This document shows positions 1 to 13,994 of a stretch of 64,000 bases of DNA, in pieces. The DNA is taken from assembly GCF_024171765.1 (NCBI RefSeq), contig NZ_JAMTCI010000001.1:1651137-1715136 (forward strand), read 5' to 3'. Source of the DNA: Williamsia deligens (lineage in GTDB: Bacteria > Actinomycetota > Actinomycetes > Mycobacteriales > Mycobacteriaceae). The notes under the pieces are model-generated. The model ran no database searches. It saw only the letters and a program-made list of their open reading frames with translations, and had not been told where the DNA came from. The first letter of the stretch is position 1. Each line of letters begins with the position of its first letter. Both the position numbers and the translations under genes were made by a program.

Positions 1-247
1 GACGTTGTTCGCGTGGGTCCTGCGGGAGTCGGTGACGAACGTCGTGCGCCACAGCGGTGCGGCGCGGTGCGTGGTGTCGGTCGATGCGGAGTCGATCCGT
101 GTCTGCGACGACGGCCGCGGTATCGCCGAGCACGCGTTCGGCAACGGGCTGCGGGGCCTGACCGAACGGGTCGAGGCCGCGGGCGCCCACCTGTCCGTCA
201 CCGGCAGCGCCGCCGGCACCGTCGTGAGAGCCGCGTTCGATGGGTGA
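1..247 (+). CDS. Sensor histidine kinase, C-terminal fragment (5' end outside window)
   Basis: Only the last 81 or so codons of the gene are present; the reading frame is open from the left edge. The fragment is the end of a HATPase_c ATP-binding domain. An N-box-like stretch (ESVTNVVRHSG) is followed by a G1-type DDGRG motif and a glycine-rich LRGLTERVEAAGA segment, as in NarL-partner (HisKA_3/DesK-type) kinases. The stop codon overlaps the ATG of the response regulator, so the two are translationally coupled partners. The sensed signal cannot be told, because the input domain is not in the window. Confidence 0.85.
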   Translation, partial: TLFAWVLRESVTNVVRHSGAARCVVSVDAESIRVCDDGRGIAEHAFGNGLRGLTERVEAAGAHLSVTGSAAGTVVRAAFDG

Positions 248-854
248 GCCGATCCGACTGCTCCTCGCCGATGATCAGGCGCTGGTGCGTGGGGCCCTGG
301 CCGCGCTGCTCGAGCTGGAGCGCGACATGACTGTCGTCGCCCAGGTCGGGAGGGGCGACGAGGTCGTCGACGCGGCACGCGCGAACGACGTCGACGTCTG
401 TCTGCTCGACATCGAGATGCCCGGGGCCGACGGCATCGAGACGGCGGCTGCCGTGCGGGACGCGTTGCCGCGCACCCGATCCCTGATTGTGACGACGTTC
501 GGACGGCCTGGTTACCTGCGGAGGGCGATCGACGCGGGCGCATCCGGCTTCATCGTCAAGGACACGCCGGCGGCTGAGTTGGCCGACGCGGTGCGCCGTG
601 TGCACTCGGGGTTGCGGGTGATCGACCCGACGCTGGCGACGGAGAGCCTCACCGACGGCACGAGTCCTCTCACCGCGCGGGAACGGGATGTGTTGCGGGC
701 CGCCCTCGACGGCGCCACCGTGGCGACGATCGCCGGGAGGGTGCACCTCTCGGCCGGCACGGTCCGGAACTACCTGTCGAGCGCGATCGGCAAGACCGGC
801 ACATCCACCCGTGCCGAGGCAGCAGCCACCGCCGAGCGGCGGGGGTGGCTGTAG
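240..854 (+). CDS. NarL/LuxR-family response regulator
   Basis: 204 aa. The receiver domain covers about residues 5-120, with the acidic pair D11-D12, the phospho-acceptor D57 (in LLDIEMPG) and a conserved Lys in GFIVKDT. The LuxR-type HTH covers about residues 140-200 (SPLTARERDVLRAALDG, then HLSAGTVRNYLSSAI). Its start overlaps the stop of the upstream kinase gene by 8 bp. Sequence style is close to actinobacterial DesR-like regulators, which often control a nearby membrane or transport operon. That target would be upstream, outside this window. Target assignment is inference; the domain call is secure. Confidence 0.92.
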   Translation: MGEPIRLLLADDQALVRGALAALLELERDMTVVAQVGRGDEVVDAARANDVDVCLLDIEMPGADGIETAAAVRDALPRTRSLIVTTFGRPGYLRRAIDAGASGFIVKDTPAAELADAVRRVHSGLRVIDPTLATESLTDGTSPLTARERDVLRAALDGATVATIAGRVHLSAGTVRNYLSSAIGKTGTSTRAEAAATAERRGWL

Positions 855-870
855 GCCCGGTCCGGGCCGG

Positions 871-2415
871 TCAGAAGGGCGGTGGGTCGGCGTCCTCGGC
901 GCGTTGGATGGCGCGGAGGTGTGCGGCGCGTTCTGTGTCGCGTCGGGTCGCGAGTGTGGTTCGCGCAGGGTGGTTCTCGGGTTTCCTGGGTGGTCCGAGG
1001 GCGGGGAAGATGTCGACGGCGGTGTAGGCGTTGCCGAGGAACATGTGCCCGGTGGGGGATTCGAAGAACGCTTCCCTGAGCGGTGTCTGGTAGTCGCGCC
1101 ACGCGCGATCGAACGTCTTGATGCGGTGGTGGAACCGGCACAGTGGTTTCAGGTTGTCCCGGATCGTCTGGCCGCCGTCGCTGGGGTGGCGGTGATCGAA
1201 CGGGGTGGTGTGGTCGAGATCGATGTTCCATGCCGGTGCTGAGCAACCCGGGAAGGTGCAGCAGAGCTCCGAGCACCGAATCAGCGCGGCCAGCTTCTTC
1301 GACGGGACATAGGTCGACGCTGCTGCGGCGGCCTGTGCGGGGTCGTCGCGGCGCAGGAACTCCCGCTCGGCATCGGCGAACAGCCGACGCATGGTGTCGG
1401 CGTCGATGATCCCGCGGCCGTCCAGGTAGCCGGGGTCGTCGTCGAGACCCAGCAGCGTCGACAGGTTCGCGACGATGTGGAGGTACGGCCGCGCGGGCCC
1501 GACGGGTGGTGTGATCGGCTGCGTCGGCGCGGTGTCAGTCTCATCGCCTGCCTGCGTGCAGGTGTCGCAACCGCACACGAGGTGATCCACGCCGGCGGCG
1601 AGAGCAATCAGCGCATCCGCGCGGCGCTGTGCACGAGTTCGCGGATCACCGGTGTGAACGGCGTCGGCCATCGCCGACAGGCGCGCGTCGATGGCGGTCG
1701 CGTCGATGTCGGGGAGGGTGGCGGTCACTCGGGAAGCGCCGGGCTGGAAGCGGTCAGGACGGATCGTGACGTCCCGGTCGGCGGTGACGCGTTCCCGGCG
1801 TCGGATCAAGGCATCCGGGTCGATCAGTGCCACGATCCGGTCGATCAACGCGACCAGCCGGGCCCGCGACAGCGGTGGCCGTTCGAACAGGGTTTGGGCG
1901 ATGTGGGTGTCGACGATCTTGATCAGATCGGGGTCGATCACGAGTTTCGTGCGACCGCAGATCAGGAGAAACCCAGCGAGGTCGATACGACCGACCGCCA
2001 ACGCCTGCGCGGTGAACACCAACCGGTACCGAGCGGTGTCGCCGGCGGTTATCAGCTCCCGCGCCTTCGACGCAGGCACGTTCAGTACGGCCCCGACCTC
2101 AGCGGTCGCGCGCTCCAACCCATCCGGACCGAATTCGGCTCGGGGATCGATCCCGGCGATGCGATCCATCTGCCCGGCCATCAACTCATCCAGCGAGAAC
2201 TTCTGCCCGGAGTCGCGTTCGGCGACCGACACCAGATAGTCCTCGCACCGTTCGTCGTGGATGAGCGACGCGGCGCACACCATCCGGTAGTCGGCCGAAG
2301 CGGTGATCGCCCGACAATGCGACAGGATCTCCACCAGCTCATGAGCGGGGAGCGCCGAGTCGACAGCCAACGACGCCATCACACCCGAGGTGTCGAAGGT
2401 CGTTGTCTCGCTCAT
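871..2415 (-). CDS. DUF222/13E12-type HNH endonuclease domain protein
   Basis: 514 aa from the ATG at 2415. A longer open frame runs upstream, but it is antisense to the lipase gene and is not credible. The large N-terminal part resembles the DUF222 region of the multicopy 13E12-repeat family of mycobacteria and relatives. The C-terminal part (about residues 380-440) is an HNH module: paired cysteines (CCTFPGCS), then the DLDHTTPF core, a conserved Asn and the LCRFHHRIKT zinc/HNH signature. Catalysis on DNA is predicted from the family; the biological role of the family is poorly understood and often linked to mobile 13E12 insertions. It faces the two-component genes convergently, with only 16 bp between. 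Confidence 0.88.
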   Translation of the reverse strand: MSETTTFDTSGVMASLAVDSALPAHELVEILSHCRAITASADYRMVCAASLIHDERCEDYLVSVAERDSGQKFSLDELMAGQMDRIAGIDPRAEFGPDGLERATAEVGAVLNVPASKARELITAGDTARYRLVFTAQALAVGRIDLAGFLLICGRTKLVIDPDLIKIVDTHIAQTLFERPPLSRARLVALIDRIVALIDPDALIRRRERVTADRDVTIRPDRFQPGASRVTATLPDIDATAIDARLSAMADAVHTGDPRTRAQRRADALIALAAGVDHLVCGCDTCTQAGDETDTAPTQPITPPVGPARPYLHIVANLSTLLGLDDDPGYLDGRGIIDADTMRRLFADAEREFLRRDDPAQAAAAASTYVPSKKLAALIRCSELCCTFPGCSAPAWNIDLDHTTPFDHRHPSDGGQTIRDNLKPLCRFHHRIKTFDRAWRDYQTPLREAFFESPTGHMFLGNAYTAVDIFPALGPPRKPENHPARTTLATRRDTERAAHLRAIQRAEDADPPPF

Positions 2416-2492
2416 GTGTTCGATTCTACGATCGCCCACCGACACCGACAAGGCAGATGTACGAGTCTGTGGACAACTGCAGAACGCGGGTG

Positions 2493-3422
2493 TCAGACCC
2501 CCGACAGGCTCGACGAGAAGACGCACGGCGCAACCGGATACGACGGGTCGAGCGCATGGAGGACATGGCTCAGAGCGAGCCGGTCGTAGGTGATCGCCAG
2601 GTGGTCGGTGTAGTCCTGCGGGCACCCGTCCTGCAGGGTGATGTTCGTGACCCCCGGGCCGGTCAGGAACGCTGCGGTGTACGGGGTCACGACCTCGTCG
2701 TGGCGGGTCTCGATGACCGTGTAGCGGACGCCGGGGACCATGTCGCCACCCGCGTTGAGCCGACGGAGGAAGTCCGACCCGACGATCTGTTGACGGATCG
2801 CGGTGCCGAGGCCGAGTCGCAGCGCCTCGGGTACGCCGGGGATCGACGACAGTCCCAAGACCGTCGTGCCGTGGTTCGACGGCGAGAGGCCGATCAACTG
2901 ATCGACGGAACGCGCTCCGTCGAGGAACTTCAGGTAGTGGCGCGGCATGGTGCCGCCCTGCGAATGGCCGACGATGTCGACCTTCGCGGCACCCGTGGAC
3001 GACTTCACACGGTCGACGAACGCGGCCAGCTGTCGCGCTGACTGCTCGATCGGGCCGGTCCCACCGGTCGTCGACGCGCCGGGGAAGCCGAGGTACGTCG
3101 ACGACGGCTGCTGCCCGTAGTTCAGGGCGTAGACGCAATACCCCTGGTTCTTCAGCAGTGGCGCGAGCGCCTGCCAGTCGATGGTCCTGTTGAAGAGGGT
3201 CCCGTGCGCGAGCACGACGGGCACCGGGTGCCGCGTCGACGGCCGACACGACCAGTCGTCCGCCCCCGGCGGTGGCGAATCCGGCGACCTCACGGCGGTC
3301 GCGGTCGCCGCGCCCAGCGAGTAGACGACCGGTAGCGGTCGGGCGCCGGCGGTGCCTGCCACGAGTCCGCTCGCGATCGTCACGATCGCCACCACCACGA
3401 TGCCCCGCGCCCACCGACCCAT
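2493..3422 (-). CDS. Secreted alpha/beta-hydrolase lipase (lipase class 2-like)
   Basis: 309 aa. The ATG at 3422 opens a clear signal peptide (MGRWARG, then a hydrophobic stretch ending in AGTAGA), so the longer upstream frame is rejected. The mature enzyme has HGTLFNR (oxyanion region), the nucleophile elbow GHSQGG near residue 152, a late Asp/His region and several cysteines. This arrangement is like the EstA/LipA-type triacylglycerol lipases of actinobacteria (Lipase_2 family). It probably hydrolyses acyl esters outside the membrane. It is separated from the HNH gene by 77 bp that carry one perfect mycobacterial-type DnaA box (TGTGGACAA, 2468-2476). Confidence 0.85.
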   Translation of the reverse strand: MGRWARGIVVVAIVTIASGLVAGTAGARPLPVVYSLGAATATAVRSPDSPPPGADDWSCRPSTRHPVPVVLAHGTLFNRTIDWQALAPLLKNQGYCVYALNYGQQPSSTYLGFPGASTTGGTGPIEQSARQLAAFVDRVKSSTGAAKVDIVGHSQGGTMPRHYLKFLDGARSVDQLIGLSPSNHGTTVLGLSSIPGVPEALRLGLGTAIRQQIVGSDFLRRLNAGGDMVPGVRYTVIETRHDEVVTPYTAAFLTGPGVTNITLQDGCPQDYTDHLAITYDRLALSHVLHALDPSYPVAPCVFSSSLSGV

Positions 3423-3892
3423 GACAGCCTCCGCGTCCGTCGGGCCGTCGACGTCGACGGCCTCGTCCGCGACGCTACGACGGATCACTGACCACTGTTC
3501 GCGGATCGAAAGACCTCGTCCGATCGGGTCGCGTCCGGGCCACGGGTGGGGGATCCTCGACCATGTACGCCAGAACGGTTCCGTGACCGGGCCGACACCC
3601 TCGGTCACGTTTGTTTCGTTGATTTCTGTCCGAGCCGTCCGGCGTGAGAAAATGGTCCGAATGACCAGGTGACGGTGACCCCGTCGGACGAGGTCATCGG
3701 ACGCTGTGGCCCGCGAGGGCACGGTATGTGCCGACCAGCAACGGCGCTGGACGTGCGCAACCATCGGTCAGGCCCGCATCGGTGCAGGTCACGACCGATC
3801 TTAGGTTGGACTCATCACGACTGGACCAGCACGCCGTCGTACCCTCGGTCGAGATGAGAGTTGTCGCGAGAGCGACGTAAGGGCGGATACGA
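3423..3892. other. Intergenic region between lipase and gltB
   Basis: 470 bp between the divergent lipase and gltB genes. It must hold both promoters. I see no convincing coding frame, strong inverted repeat or riboswitch-like structure; a partial iron-box-like half (TTAGGTTGGA near 3803) is too weak to call. Confidence 0.5.
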
Positions 3893-8492
<4,600 letters not shown>

Positions 8493-8500
<8 letters not shown>

Positions 8501-9959
8501 CCAACGGGGTTTTCTGAAGTACACCGAGCGGGAGCTGCCCCCGCGGCGTCCTGTGGACCTGCGACTGCAGGACTGGAAAGAGGTGTACGAGAAGCACGAG
8601 CACGAGGTGCTGCAGCGCCAGGCCAGCAGGTGCATGGACTGCGGTATCCCGTTCTGCCACAACGGCTGCCCGCTGGGCAACCTGATCCCGGAGTGGAACG
8701 ACCTCGTCTACAAGGGTCAGTGGGCCGACGGTATCGAGCGCCTGCACGCCACCAACAACTTCCCGGAGTTCACGGGTCGTCTGTGCCCCGCCCCCTGTGA
8801 GGCGTCGTGTGTGCTGGGGATCAACCAGCCCGCCGTCACCATCAAGCAGGTCGAGGTCGAGCTCATCGACAACGCCTTCGACAAGGGCTGGGTCCACCCG
8901 GTCATGCCGAGCACCAAGACCGGCAAGCACGTGGCGGTCATCGGGTCCGGGCCGGCGGGACTGGCTGCGGCGCAGCAGCTCACCCGCGCAGGCCACGACG
9001 TGACCGTGTACGAGCGGGCAGACCGCGTCGGTGGTCTGCTGCGGTACGGCATCCCCGAGTTCAAGATGGAGAAGCGCCACATCGACCGGCGCATCGCCCA
9101 GATGGAGGCCGAGGGCACGGTCTTCAAGACCGGCATCACCGTCGGCACCGACATCTCCGCCGACGATCTCCGCGCCCAGCACGACGCGGTGGTCCTGGCC
9201 AACGGCGCCACCTCGTGGCGGGACCTCCCCATCGAGGGGCGTGACCTCGAGGGCATCTACCAGGCCATGGAGTTCCTCCCGTGGGCCAACAAGGTGCAGC
9301 ACGGCGACGAGGTCACCGGCCCCGACGGCCAGCCGCCCATCACGGCCAAGGGCAAGAAGGTCGTCATCATCGGTGGCGGCGACACCGGTGCCGACTGCCT
9401 CGGCACGTCGCTGCGCCAGGGCGCCGAGATCGTGCACCAGTTCGAGATCATGCCGCGGCCGCCGGACGAGCGTGCCGAGAGCACACCGTGGCCGACCTAC
9501 CCGCTCATGTTCCGCGTCTCCTCGGCACACGAGGAGGGCGGCGAGCGCGTCTTCTCCGTCAACACCGAGAAGTTCATCGGGGAGAACGGCAAGGTCACCA
9601 AGCTGGCCGCGCACGAGGTCGTCATGAACAAGGGCAAGTTCGAGAAGGTCGAGGGCTCGGAGTTCGAGCTCGAGGCCGACCTCGTCCTGCTGGCCATGGG
9701 CTTCGTCGGTCCCGAGCGGACCGGACTGCTCGACGGCATCGGCGTCGAGTACAACGAGCGCGGGAACGTCAAGCGCGACGACGACTTCCAGTCGACCGTG
9801 CCCGGCGTCTTCGTCGCCGGTGACGCCGGCCGCGGTCAGTCGCTCATCGTGTGGGCGATCGCCGAGGGTCGCTCGGCGGCCGCCGGTGTCGACCGGTACC
9901 TGACGCAGGACTCGTTCCTGCCCTCACCGATCCACCCCACGCAGGCGCCGCAGCGGTAA
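8493..9959 (+). CDS. gltD: Glutamate synthase small subunit
   Basis: 488 aa from the GTG at 8493, which gives the usual [15 protein letters not shown] start and overlaps the gltB stop. The N-terminal domain carries two cysteine sets for [4Fe-4S] clusters ([14 protein letters not shown] and [10 protein letters not shown]). The FAD motif is [13 protein letters not shown] followed by [13 protein letters not shown]. The NADPH Rossmann motif is [20 protein letters not shown] last FAD-contacting segment is [13 protein letters not shown]. It passes electrons from NADPH to GltB. In the same operon as gltB by overlap. Confidence 0.98.
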
Positions 9960-9966
9960 CCGTCGA

Positions 9967-10839
9967 TCAGCGAAAGGCCACCGACAGCAATCTGCCGTCG
10001 GTGGCCTCTTTGCGTGCGTGCTCGTCGAAATCGGGTGCGGCGCACACGAACAGCGTGTGTCCGTCCTCGCCGCCGAACCCGCAGGCGAAGACGCCGGAGT
10101 CGAAGTCGAGCTGGTCGGTGATCCCCTCGCCCTCGACGACCCGCGCGATCCGGCCGTTCAGGGCGTCGGCGACCCACAGCACGTCGTCACCGTCGATCGC
10201 ACACCCGTCGGGCGCCAGGACGATCTGACCCATCGCGGTGGCGGTGTCCGCCATGTCGGGCAGCTCACCGAAGACGGCCCAGTCGCGTCGCTCGCCGAGT
10301 CCGCCGTCGTCGTGGATGTCGAAGACGCTGATCCTGTTGGCGACGGTCTCGTCGACGACGAGACGGCCGTCCGACGTCAGCGCCATGCCGTTCGGGAACC
10401 ACAGACCGTCGGCGACGACGCGTGACGACCCGTCGGGCTCGACGAGGATGAGCGAGGTCGATGCCGGGTCGCCACCGTTCATCAGGTCGAACCCGAAGTT
10501 CCCGACGTAGGCACGCCCATTCCCGTCGACGAGCATGTCGTTGAGGTGGTGCTCGACGAGATGGGACAGGTCGGCGTGGACGGCCAGCGATCCGTCGTCC
10601 TCGCGTCGGAGGATGGTGTGGTCGCGCATGGACACGATCAGCAGTCGCCCGTCCGGCAGCCACCCGAGGCCGGACGGCTGTTGTGGGACCTCCGCCTCGA
10701 CCCGCACGTCGGACCCGTCGGCCTGTGCCGAGATCACCTGGTGGGTATAGAAATCCGACACCCAGATGCGACCGTCGTGCCAACGCGGGCACTCGAAGTA
10801 GGTGTAGTTCTCGAGGACGACGGTCGCGTCGGTTGTCAT
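9967..10839 (-). CDS. SMP-30/gluconolactonase/LRE family protein
   Basis: 290 aa from the ATG at 10839. It is a six-bladed beta-propeller of the SGL family: repeated motifs CPRWHDGRIWVSDF, PSGLGWLPDGRLLIVS, GRAYVGNFGFD, FPNGMALTSDGRLVVDET and CAIDGDDVLWVADA. The conserved metal-ligand positions (Glu near the start, Asn in GNFGF and in FPNGM, Asp in VADA) can be seen. Likely a lactonase or esterase for sugar-type lactones; the substrate is unknown. It converges on gltD with 7 bp between, and its last codons overlap a hairpin likely to end transcription from both sides. It lies just downstream of the TetR gene on the same strand. Confidence 0.88.
   Translation of the reverse strand: MTTDATVVLENYTYFECPRWHDGRIWVSDFYTHQVISAQADGSDVRVEAEVPQQPSGLGWLPDGRLLIVSMRDHTILRREDDGSLAVHADLSHLVEHHLNDMLVDGNGRAYVGNFGFDLMNGGDPASTSLILVEPDGSSRVVADGLWFPNGMALTSDGRLVVDETVANRISVFDIHDDGGLGERRDWAVFGELPDMADTATAMGQIVLAPDGCAIDGDDVLWVADALNGRIARVVEGEGITDQLDFDSGVFACGFGGEDGHTLFVCAAPDFDEHARKEATDGRLLSVAFR
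9975..10007. terminator. Bidirectional hairpin terminator, gltD / SMP-30
   Basis: A perfect 11-bp stem, AGGCCACCGAC and GTCGGTGGCCT, with an 11-nt loop. It is flanked by GAA(A) on the left and CTTT on the right, so it can work as an intrinsic terminator for gltD and perhaps the other way too. It lies inside the last codons of the SMP-30 gene. Confidence 0.7.
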
Positions 10840-10861
10840 CACCCGATGCAACCACGCGGTG

Positions 10862-11527
10862 TCATCGCTCGGGTGCGTATCCGACGATCGGGGCGATCGT
10901 GCGCCGGGCGAACTCGCGGACGGCATGGGCGTCGGCGAGGTCGACCGCGAGTCCGGGCGCCATGAGGTAGGCGAAACCGAGATGGACCAGCGCGTCGGCC
11001 TGCATGTCCGGGTCACCGACGGTCAGCGTGCCCTCCCGATGCGCGCGCCGCAGGTTTGCCGCCACCGCGCGGTAGGCCAGCGAGAGGGGAGACGGGTCAC
11101 CCGCACAGAGTGCGGCGAGCAACTCGGCGCGGTGGTCGCGGGAGCGGGCGAGCAGCGGGTCGGCGTCGAGACCCATGCAGATCACGAACCCCTCGACCAC
11201 CTGGTCGACGGGATCGCGGACGACGGCGAACCGCGCGACCATCGCCCCGATCACCCGCCCGACAACGCGCGTCAGCGCGGCCTCGAACAGCTGGTCCTTG
11301 GTGGCGAACCGCCGGAACACCGTGGCGCGACCGACATCCGCCTGCCGGGCGACCTCACCGATCGAGGCGTGGGTGGTGCCCCGCTGCGCGAGCACGGCGA
11401 TCGCGGCGTCGAGGATCCGGTCCGAGACCGGGTCGTCGGGCGCGGGGTGAGAGCTGCCCGGGGACCCCATCGTGTGCCCGACCGCGCGCGCGAACAGATC
11501 TCCCAGCGGAGCTCCCGGACGCGTCAC
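10862..11527 (-). CDS. TetR-family transcriptional regulator
   Basis: 221 aa from a GTG at 11527; an internal ATG at 11470 (MGSPGSS) is a possible later start. N-terminal HTH around residues 35-80: ILDAAIAVLAQRG, then IGEVARQADVGRATVFRRFATKDQLFEAAL. The C-terminal ligand domain is not assigned to a known ligand. It is divergent from the thiolase-like/crotonase fusion, and a strong inverted-repeat operator lies between them. The most likely arrangement is autoregulation plus repression of the fusion gene, relieved by an acyl-CoA-like ligand (inference). It ends 22 bp before the SMP-30 gene start. Confidence 0.9.
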   Translation of the reverse strand: MTRPGAPLGDLFARAVGHTMGSPGSSHPAPDDPVSDRILDAAIAVLAQRGTTHASIGEVARQADVGRATVFRRFATKDQLFEAALTRVVGRVIGAMVARFAVVRDPVDQVVEGFVICMGLDADPLLARSRDHRAELLAALCAGDPSPLSLAYRAVAANLRRAHREGTLTVGDPDMQADALVHLGFAYLMAPGLAVDLADAHAVREFARRTIAPIVGYAPER

Positions 11528-11533
11528 CCGGTG

Positions 11534-11578
11534 ATGGTCTCATGCCCGTGTGAGACCATTACGGTCGATATGGTCTCA
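11534..11578. promoter_or_regulatory. TetR-type operator, three half-sites
   Basis: ATGGTCTCA (11534-11542) and TGAGACCAT (11551-11559) form a perfect 9-bp inverted repeat with an 8-nt spacer. A third copy of ATGGTCTCA at 11570-11578 makes a second, overlapping inverted pair with the middle half-site. The array fills the divergent promoter between the TetR gene and the thiolase/crotonase gene. It is therefore the probable binding site of that TetR, perhaps as two cooperative dimers. Confidence 0.75.
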
Positions 11579-13993
11579 CAACAGGTCGGAGAACCGGTGG
11601 ACGGCGACATGCAGGACCTCGACCCGCGGACACCGGTGATCGTGGGTGTCGGGCAGGCGAGTGAACGCCTCGGCGAGGACGACTACCGGGCACGGTCCGA
11701 GGCCGACCTCGCCGCGGATGCGGTGGTGCGGGCGCTCGACGATGCGGGTGTGGACCGCACCGCCCTCGCGGCGGCCGTCGACACCGTCGGATCCATCCGC
11801 TCTTTCGAGATCTCGAGTCCGCTGTCATCCTCGCCGTTCGGTCGGCCGGACGTGATGCCCGCTGCCGTGGCGTCGCGGGTGGGGATCTCCGCCCGCCGGC
11901 TCATCGCCGAGGCCGTGGGCGGGCAGAGCCCACAGCATCTGCTGACCGAACTGGCCGGGGAGATCGCCGCAGGCCGCTCTGAGGGCGCGGTGGTCGCGGG
12001 CGCCGAGGTCATCTCGACCAAACGGCACATCGCCGAGAGTGAAGCCGCCGCCCCGGACTGGTCCGAGCATCACGATGTCGCGGTCGAGGACCGCGGTTTC
12101 GGCATCGCCGGCATCGTCACGGCCCAAGAGGCACGCCACGGTCTGCGTGAACCGGTGCTGCAGTACTCCGTCCTCGAGACCGCACGCCGGGCGACGCTCG
12201 GGGCTGCCCGCGACGACTACGCGCGATCGATGGCGGAGCTGTTCGCGCCGTTCTCCCGGGTGGCCGCGAAGAACCCCCACTCCGCGTCGCCTGTCGAGCG
12301 CAGCGTCGACGAGATCGCCACCGCCGACGACGCCAACCGCCGACTCACCGACGCCTACACGCGTCTGATGGTCGCGCGCGATCAGGTCAACCAGGCCGCC
12401 GCGGTCGTCGTCATGTCGGTGGGTCGCGCCCGCGAACTCGCTGTGCCGCAGGACCGGTGGGTGTTCCTGCACGGCCACTGCGATCTCGTCGAGAAGCCGC
12501 TCATGCACCGCCCGGACCTGTCGGCGTCCCCGGCTGCCGCTGCATCCATCACCCACGCGCTCGACGCCGCCGGCATCGGTCTCGAGGATGTCGCCCACAT
12601 CGATCTCTACAGCTGCTTCCCGATCGCCGTGTCCGTGGTCTGCGACGCACTCGGGCTCACCGCGGACGATCCTCGTGGACTGACCCTGACCGGTGGACTG
12701 CCGTACTTCGGCGGTGCCGGTAACAACTACTCGATGCACGCGATCGCCGAGGTCGCCGACCGCGTCCGCGCGGACCGGGGGTCATACGGGCTCGTCGGCG
12801 CCAACGGTGGTGTGCTGAGCAAGTACTCGACCGGGATCTACTCGACGCTGCCCGCGCCGTGGCACACCTCGGTGAGCGCGGCGCATCAGGCGGACCTCGA
12901 CGCGGTCGCATCGGTGGAGACCGTCGAGCGCGTCGACGGCCCGGCTGTCATCGACTCGTTCGTCGTGCCGTTCGGCAAGAAGGGTCCGCGGTCGGCGATC
13001 GTCGTCGGACGTGTGCTCGACGCCGCGGGCGAACCCGGGCCGCGGTTCATCGCGACCGTCGACCGCGACGACACGGCGACGATGACCCATCTGCTGGACG
13101 CCGACCGGCCGGTCGGCAGCAGGGTCGTCGCCCGCTCGTTCGCCGACGGGAACCGCGTGTGTGTCGACGCCGCGACGATGGACCGGTTGCACCCGGCGCC
13201 CGCTGTCGGCTTCCGCGACGAGTACACGGGTGTGCTGGTCCGTCGCGACGGCCACGTGCTGGAGGTGACCATCAACCGGCCGGACGCCCGGAACGCTCTG
13301 GACGCCGCCACGAACCTCGAGCTGGAGTCGGTGTTCGACGCGTACGTGGCCGATCCGGACCTCTGGGTCGCGATCATCACCGGCGCCGGCGAGAAGGCGT
13401 TCTCCGCCGGCAACGACCTCGCCGCCACCGCGAGTGGAGGACTGGGCGCGGTGCCGCTCACCGGCTTCGGCGGGCTGACCAGCCGCGCCGACCTGATCAA
13501 GCCCGTGATCGCCGCGGTGAACGGCCACGCGTTGGGCGGTGGATTCGAGATCGCCCTCGCCGCGCACATGATCGTGGCCGATGAACGCGCGACGTTCTCG
13601 CTGCCCGAGGTGAAGGTCGGCCTCGCCGCAGTGATGGGTGGTCTCGTGCGTCTCCCCCGGCAGCTCCCGCGGTCGATCGCGATGGAGATGATCCTGACCG
13701 GCCGTCGGATGCCCGCGGCCGAGGCCCTCGACCGCGGGATCGCCTGCCGGGTGGCATCGGCGGGCACGGTCATGGACGCAGCGCGGGAACTCGCCGCCGA
13801 GGTCATCGCCTGCTCACCGACCTCGATCCGCGCCTCGCTCATCGCGATCGCCGAATCCGCCCACATCGCCGACCCCGTCGCCGCGGCCGCCCACCCGACC
13901 ACCGCTCTCGACGAACTGATCGTCAGCCAGGACACCCTCGAGGGCATCACGGCATTCGTCGAGAAGCGGCAGCCGGTGTGGAAGGGCCGCTAG
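11570..13993 (+). CDS. Thiolase-like (TLP1-type) / enoyl-CoA hydratase fusion protein
   Basis: Up to 807 aa. The start is uncertain: ATG 11570 lies inside the operator; GTG 11597 has a GGAGA 4 nt upstream; ATG 11609 gives the usual family start (LDPRTPVIVGVGQ). Residues about 15-420 are a thiolase fold (TGGLPYFGGAGNNYS, IDLYSCFPIAV). At the usual nucleophile Cys position it reads VGGQSPQ, so the catalytic Cys seems missing, as in SCP2-like thiolase-like proteins. Next comes a beta-rich linker like the extra domain of mycobacterial TLP1. From about residue 555 there is a complete crotonase domain (AFSAGNDLA, AVNGHALGGGFEIALAA, LPEVKVGLAAVMGG). Acyl-CoA metabolism is likely; the substrate is unknown. 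Confidence 0.85.
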   Translation: MVSQQVGEPVDGDMQDLDPRTPVIVGVGQASERLGEDDYRARSEADLAADAVVRALDDAGVDRTALAAAVDTVGSIRSFEISSPLSSSPFGRPDVMPAAVASRVGISARRLIAEAVGGQSPQHLLTELAGEIAAGRSEGAVVAGAEVISTKRHIAESEAAAPDWSEHHDVAVEDRGFGIAGIVTAQEARHGLREPVLQYSVLETARRATLGAARDDYARSMAELFAPFSRVAAKNPHSASPVERSVDEIATADDANRRLTDAYTRLMVARDQVNQAAAVVVMSVGRARELAVPQDRWVFLHGHCDLVEKPLMHRPDLSASPAAAASITHALDAAGIGLEDVAHIDLYSCFPIAVSVVCDALGLTADDPRGLTLTGGLPYFGGAGNNYSMHAIAEVADRVRADRGSYGLVGANGGVLSKYSTGIYSTLPAPWHTSVSAAHQADLDAVASVETVERVDGPAVIDSFVVPFGKKGPRSAIVVGRVLDAAGEPGPRFIATVDRDDTATMTHLLDADRPVGSRVVARSFADGNRVCVDAATMDRLHPAPAVGFRDEYTGVLVRRDGHVLEVTINRPDARNALDAATNLELESVFDAYVADPDLWVAIITGAGEKAFSAGNDLAATASGGLGAVPLTGFGGLTSRADLIKPVIAAVNGHALGGGFEIALAAHMIVADERATFSLPEVKVGLAAVMGGLVRLPRQLPRSIAMEMILTGRRMPAAEALDRGIACRVASAGTVMDAARELAAEVIACSPTSIRASLIAIAESAHIADPVAAAAHPTTALDELIVSQDTLEGITAFVEKRQPVWKGR

Positions 13994-13994
13994 G

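Noticed and set aside
871-3414. One 847-aa protein that joins the HNH gene with more sequence upstream
   Set aside because: The upstream part is antisense to the secreted lipase and Arg-rich. The HNH family start is the ATG at 2415.
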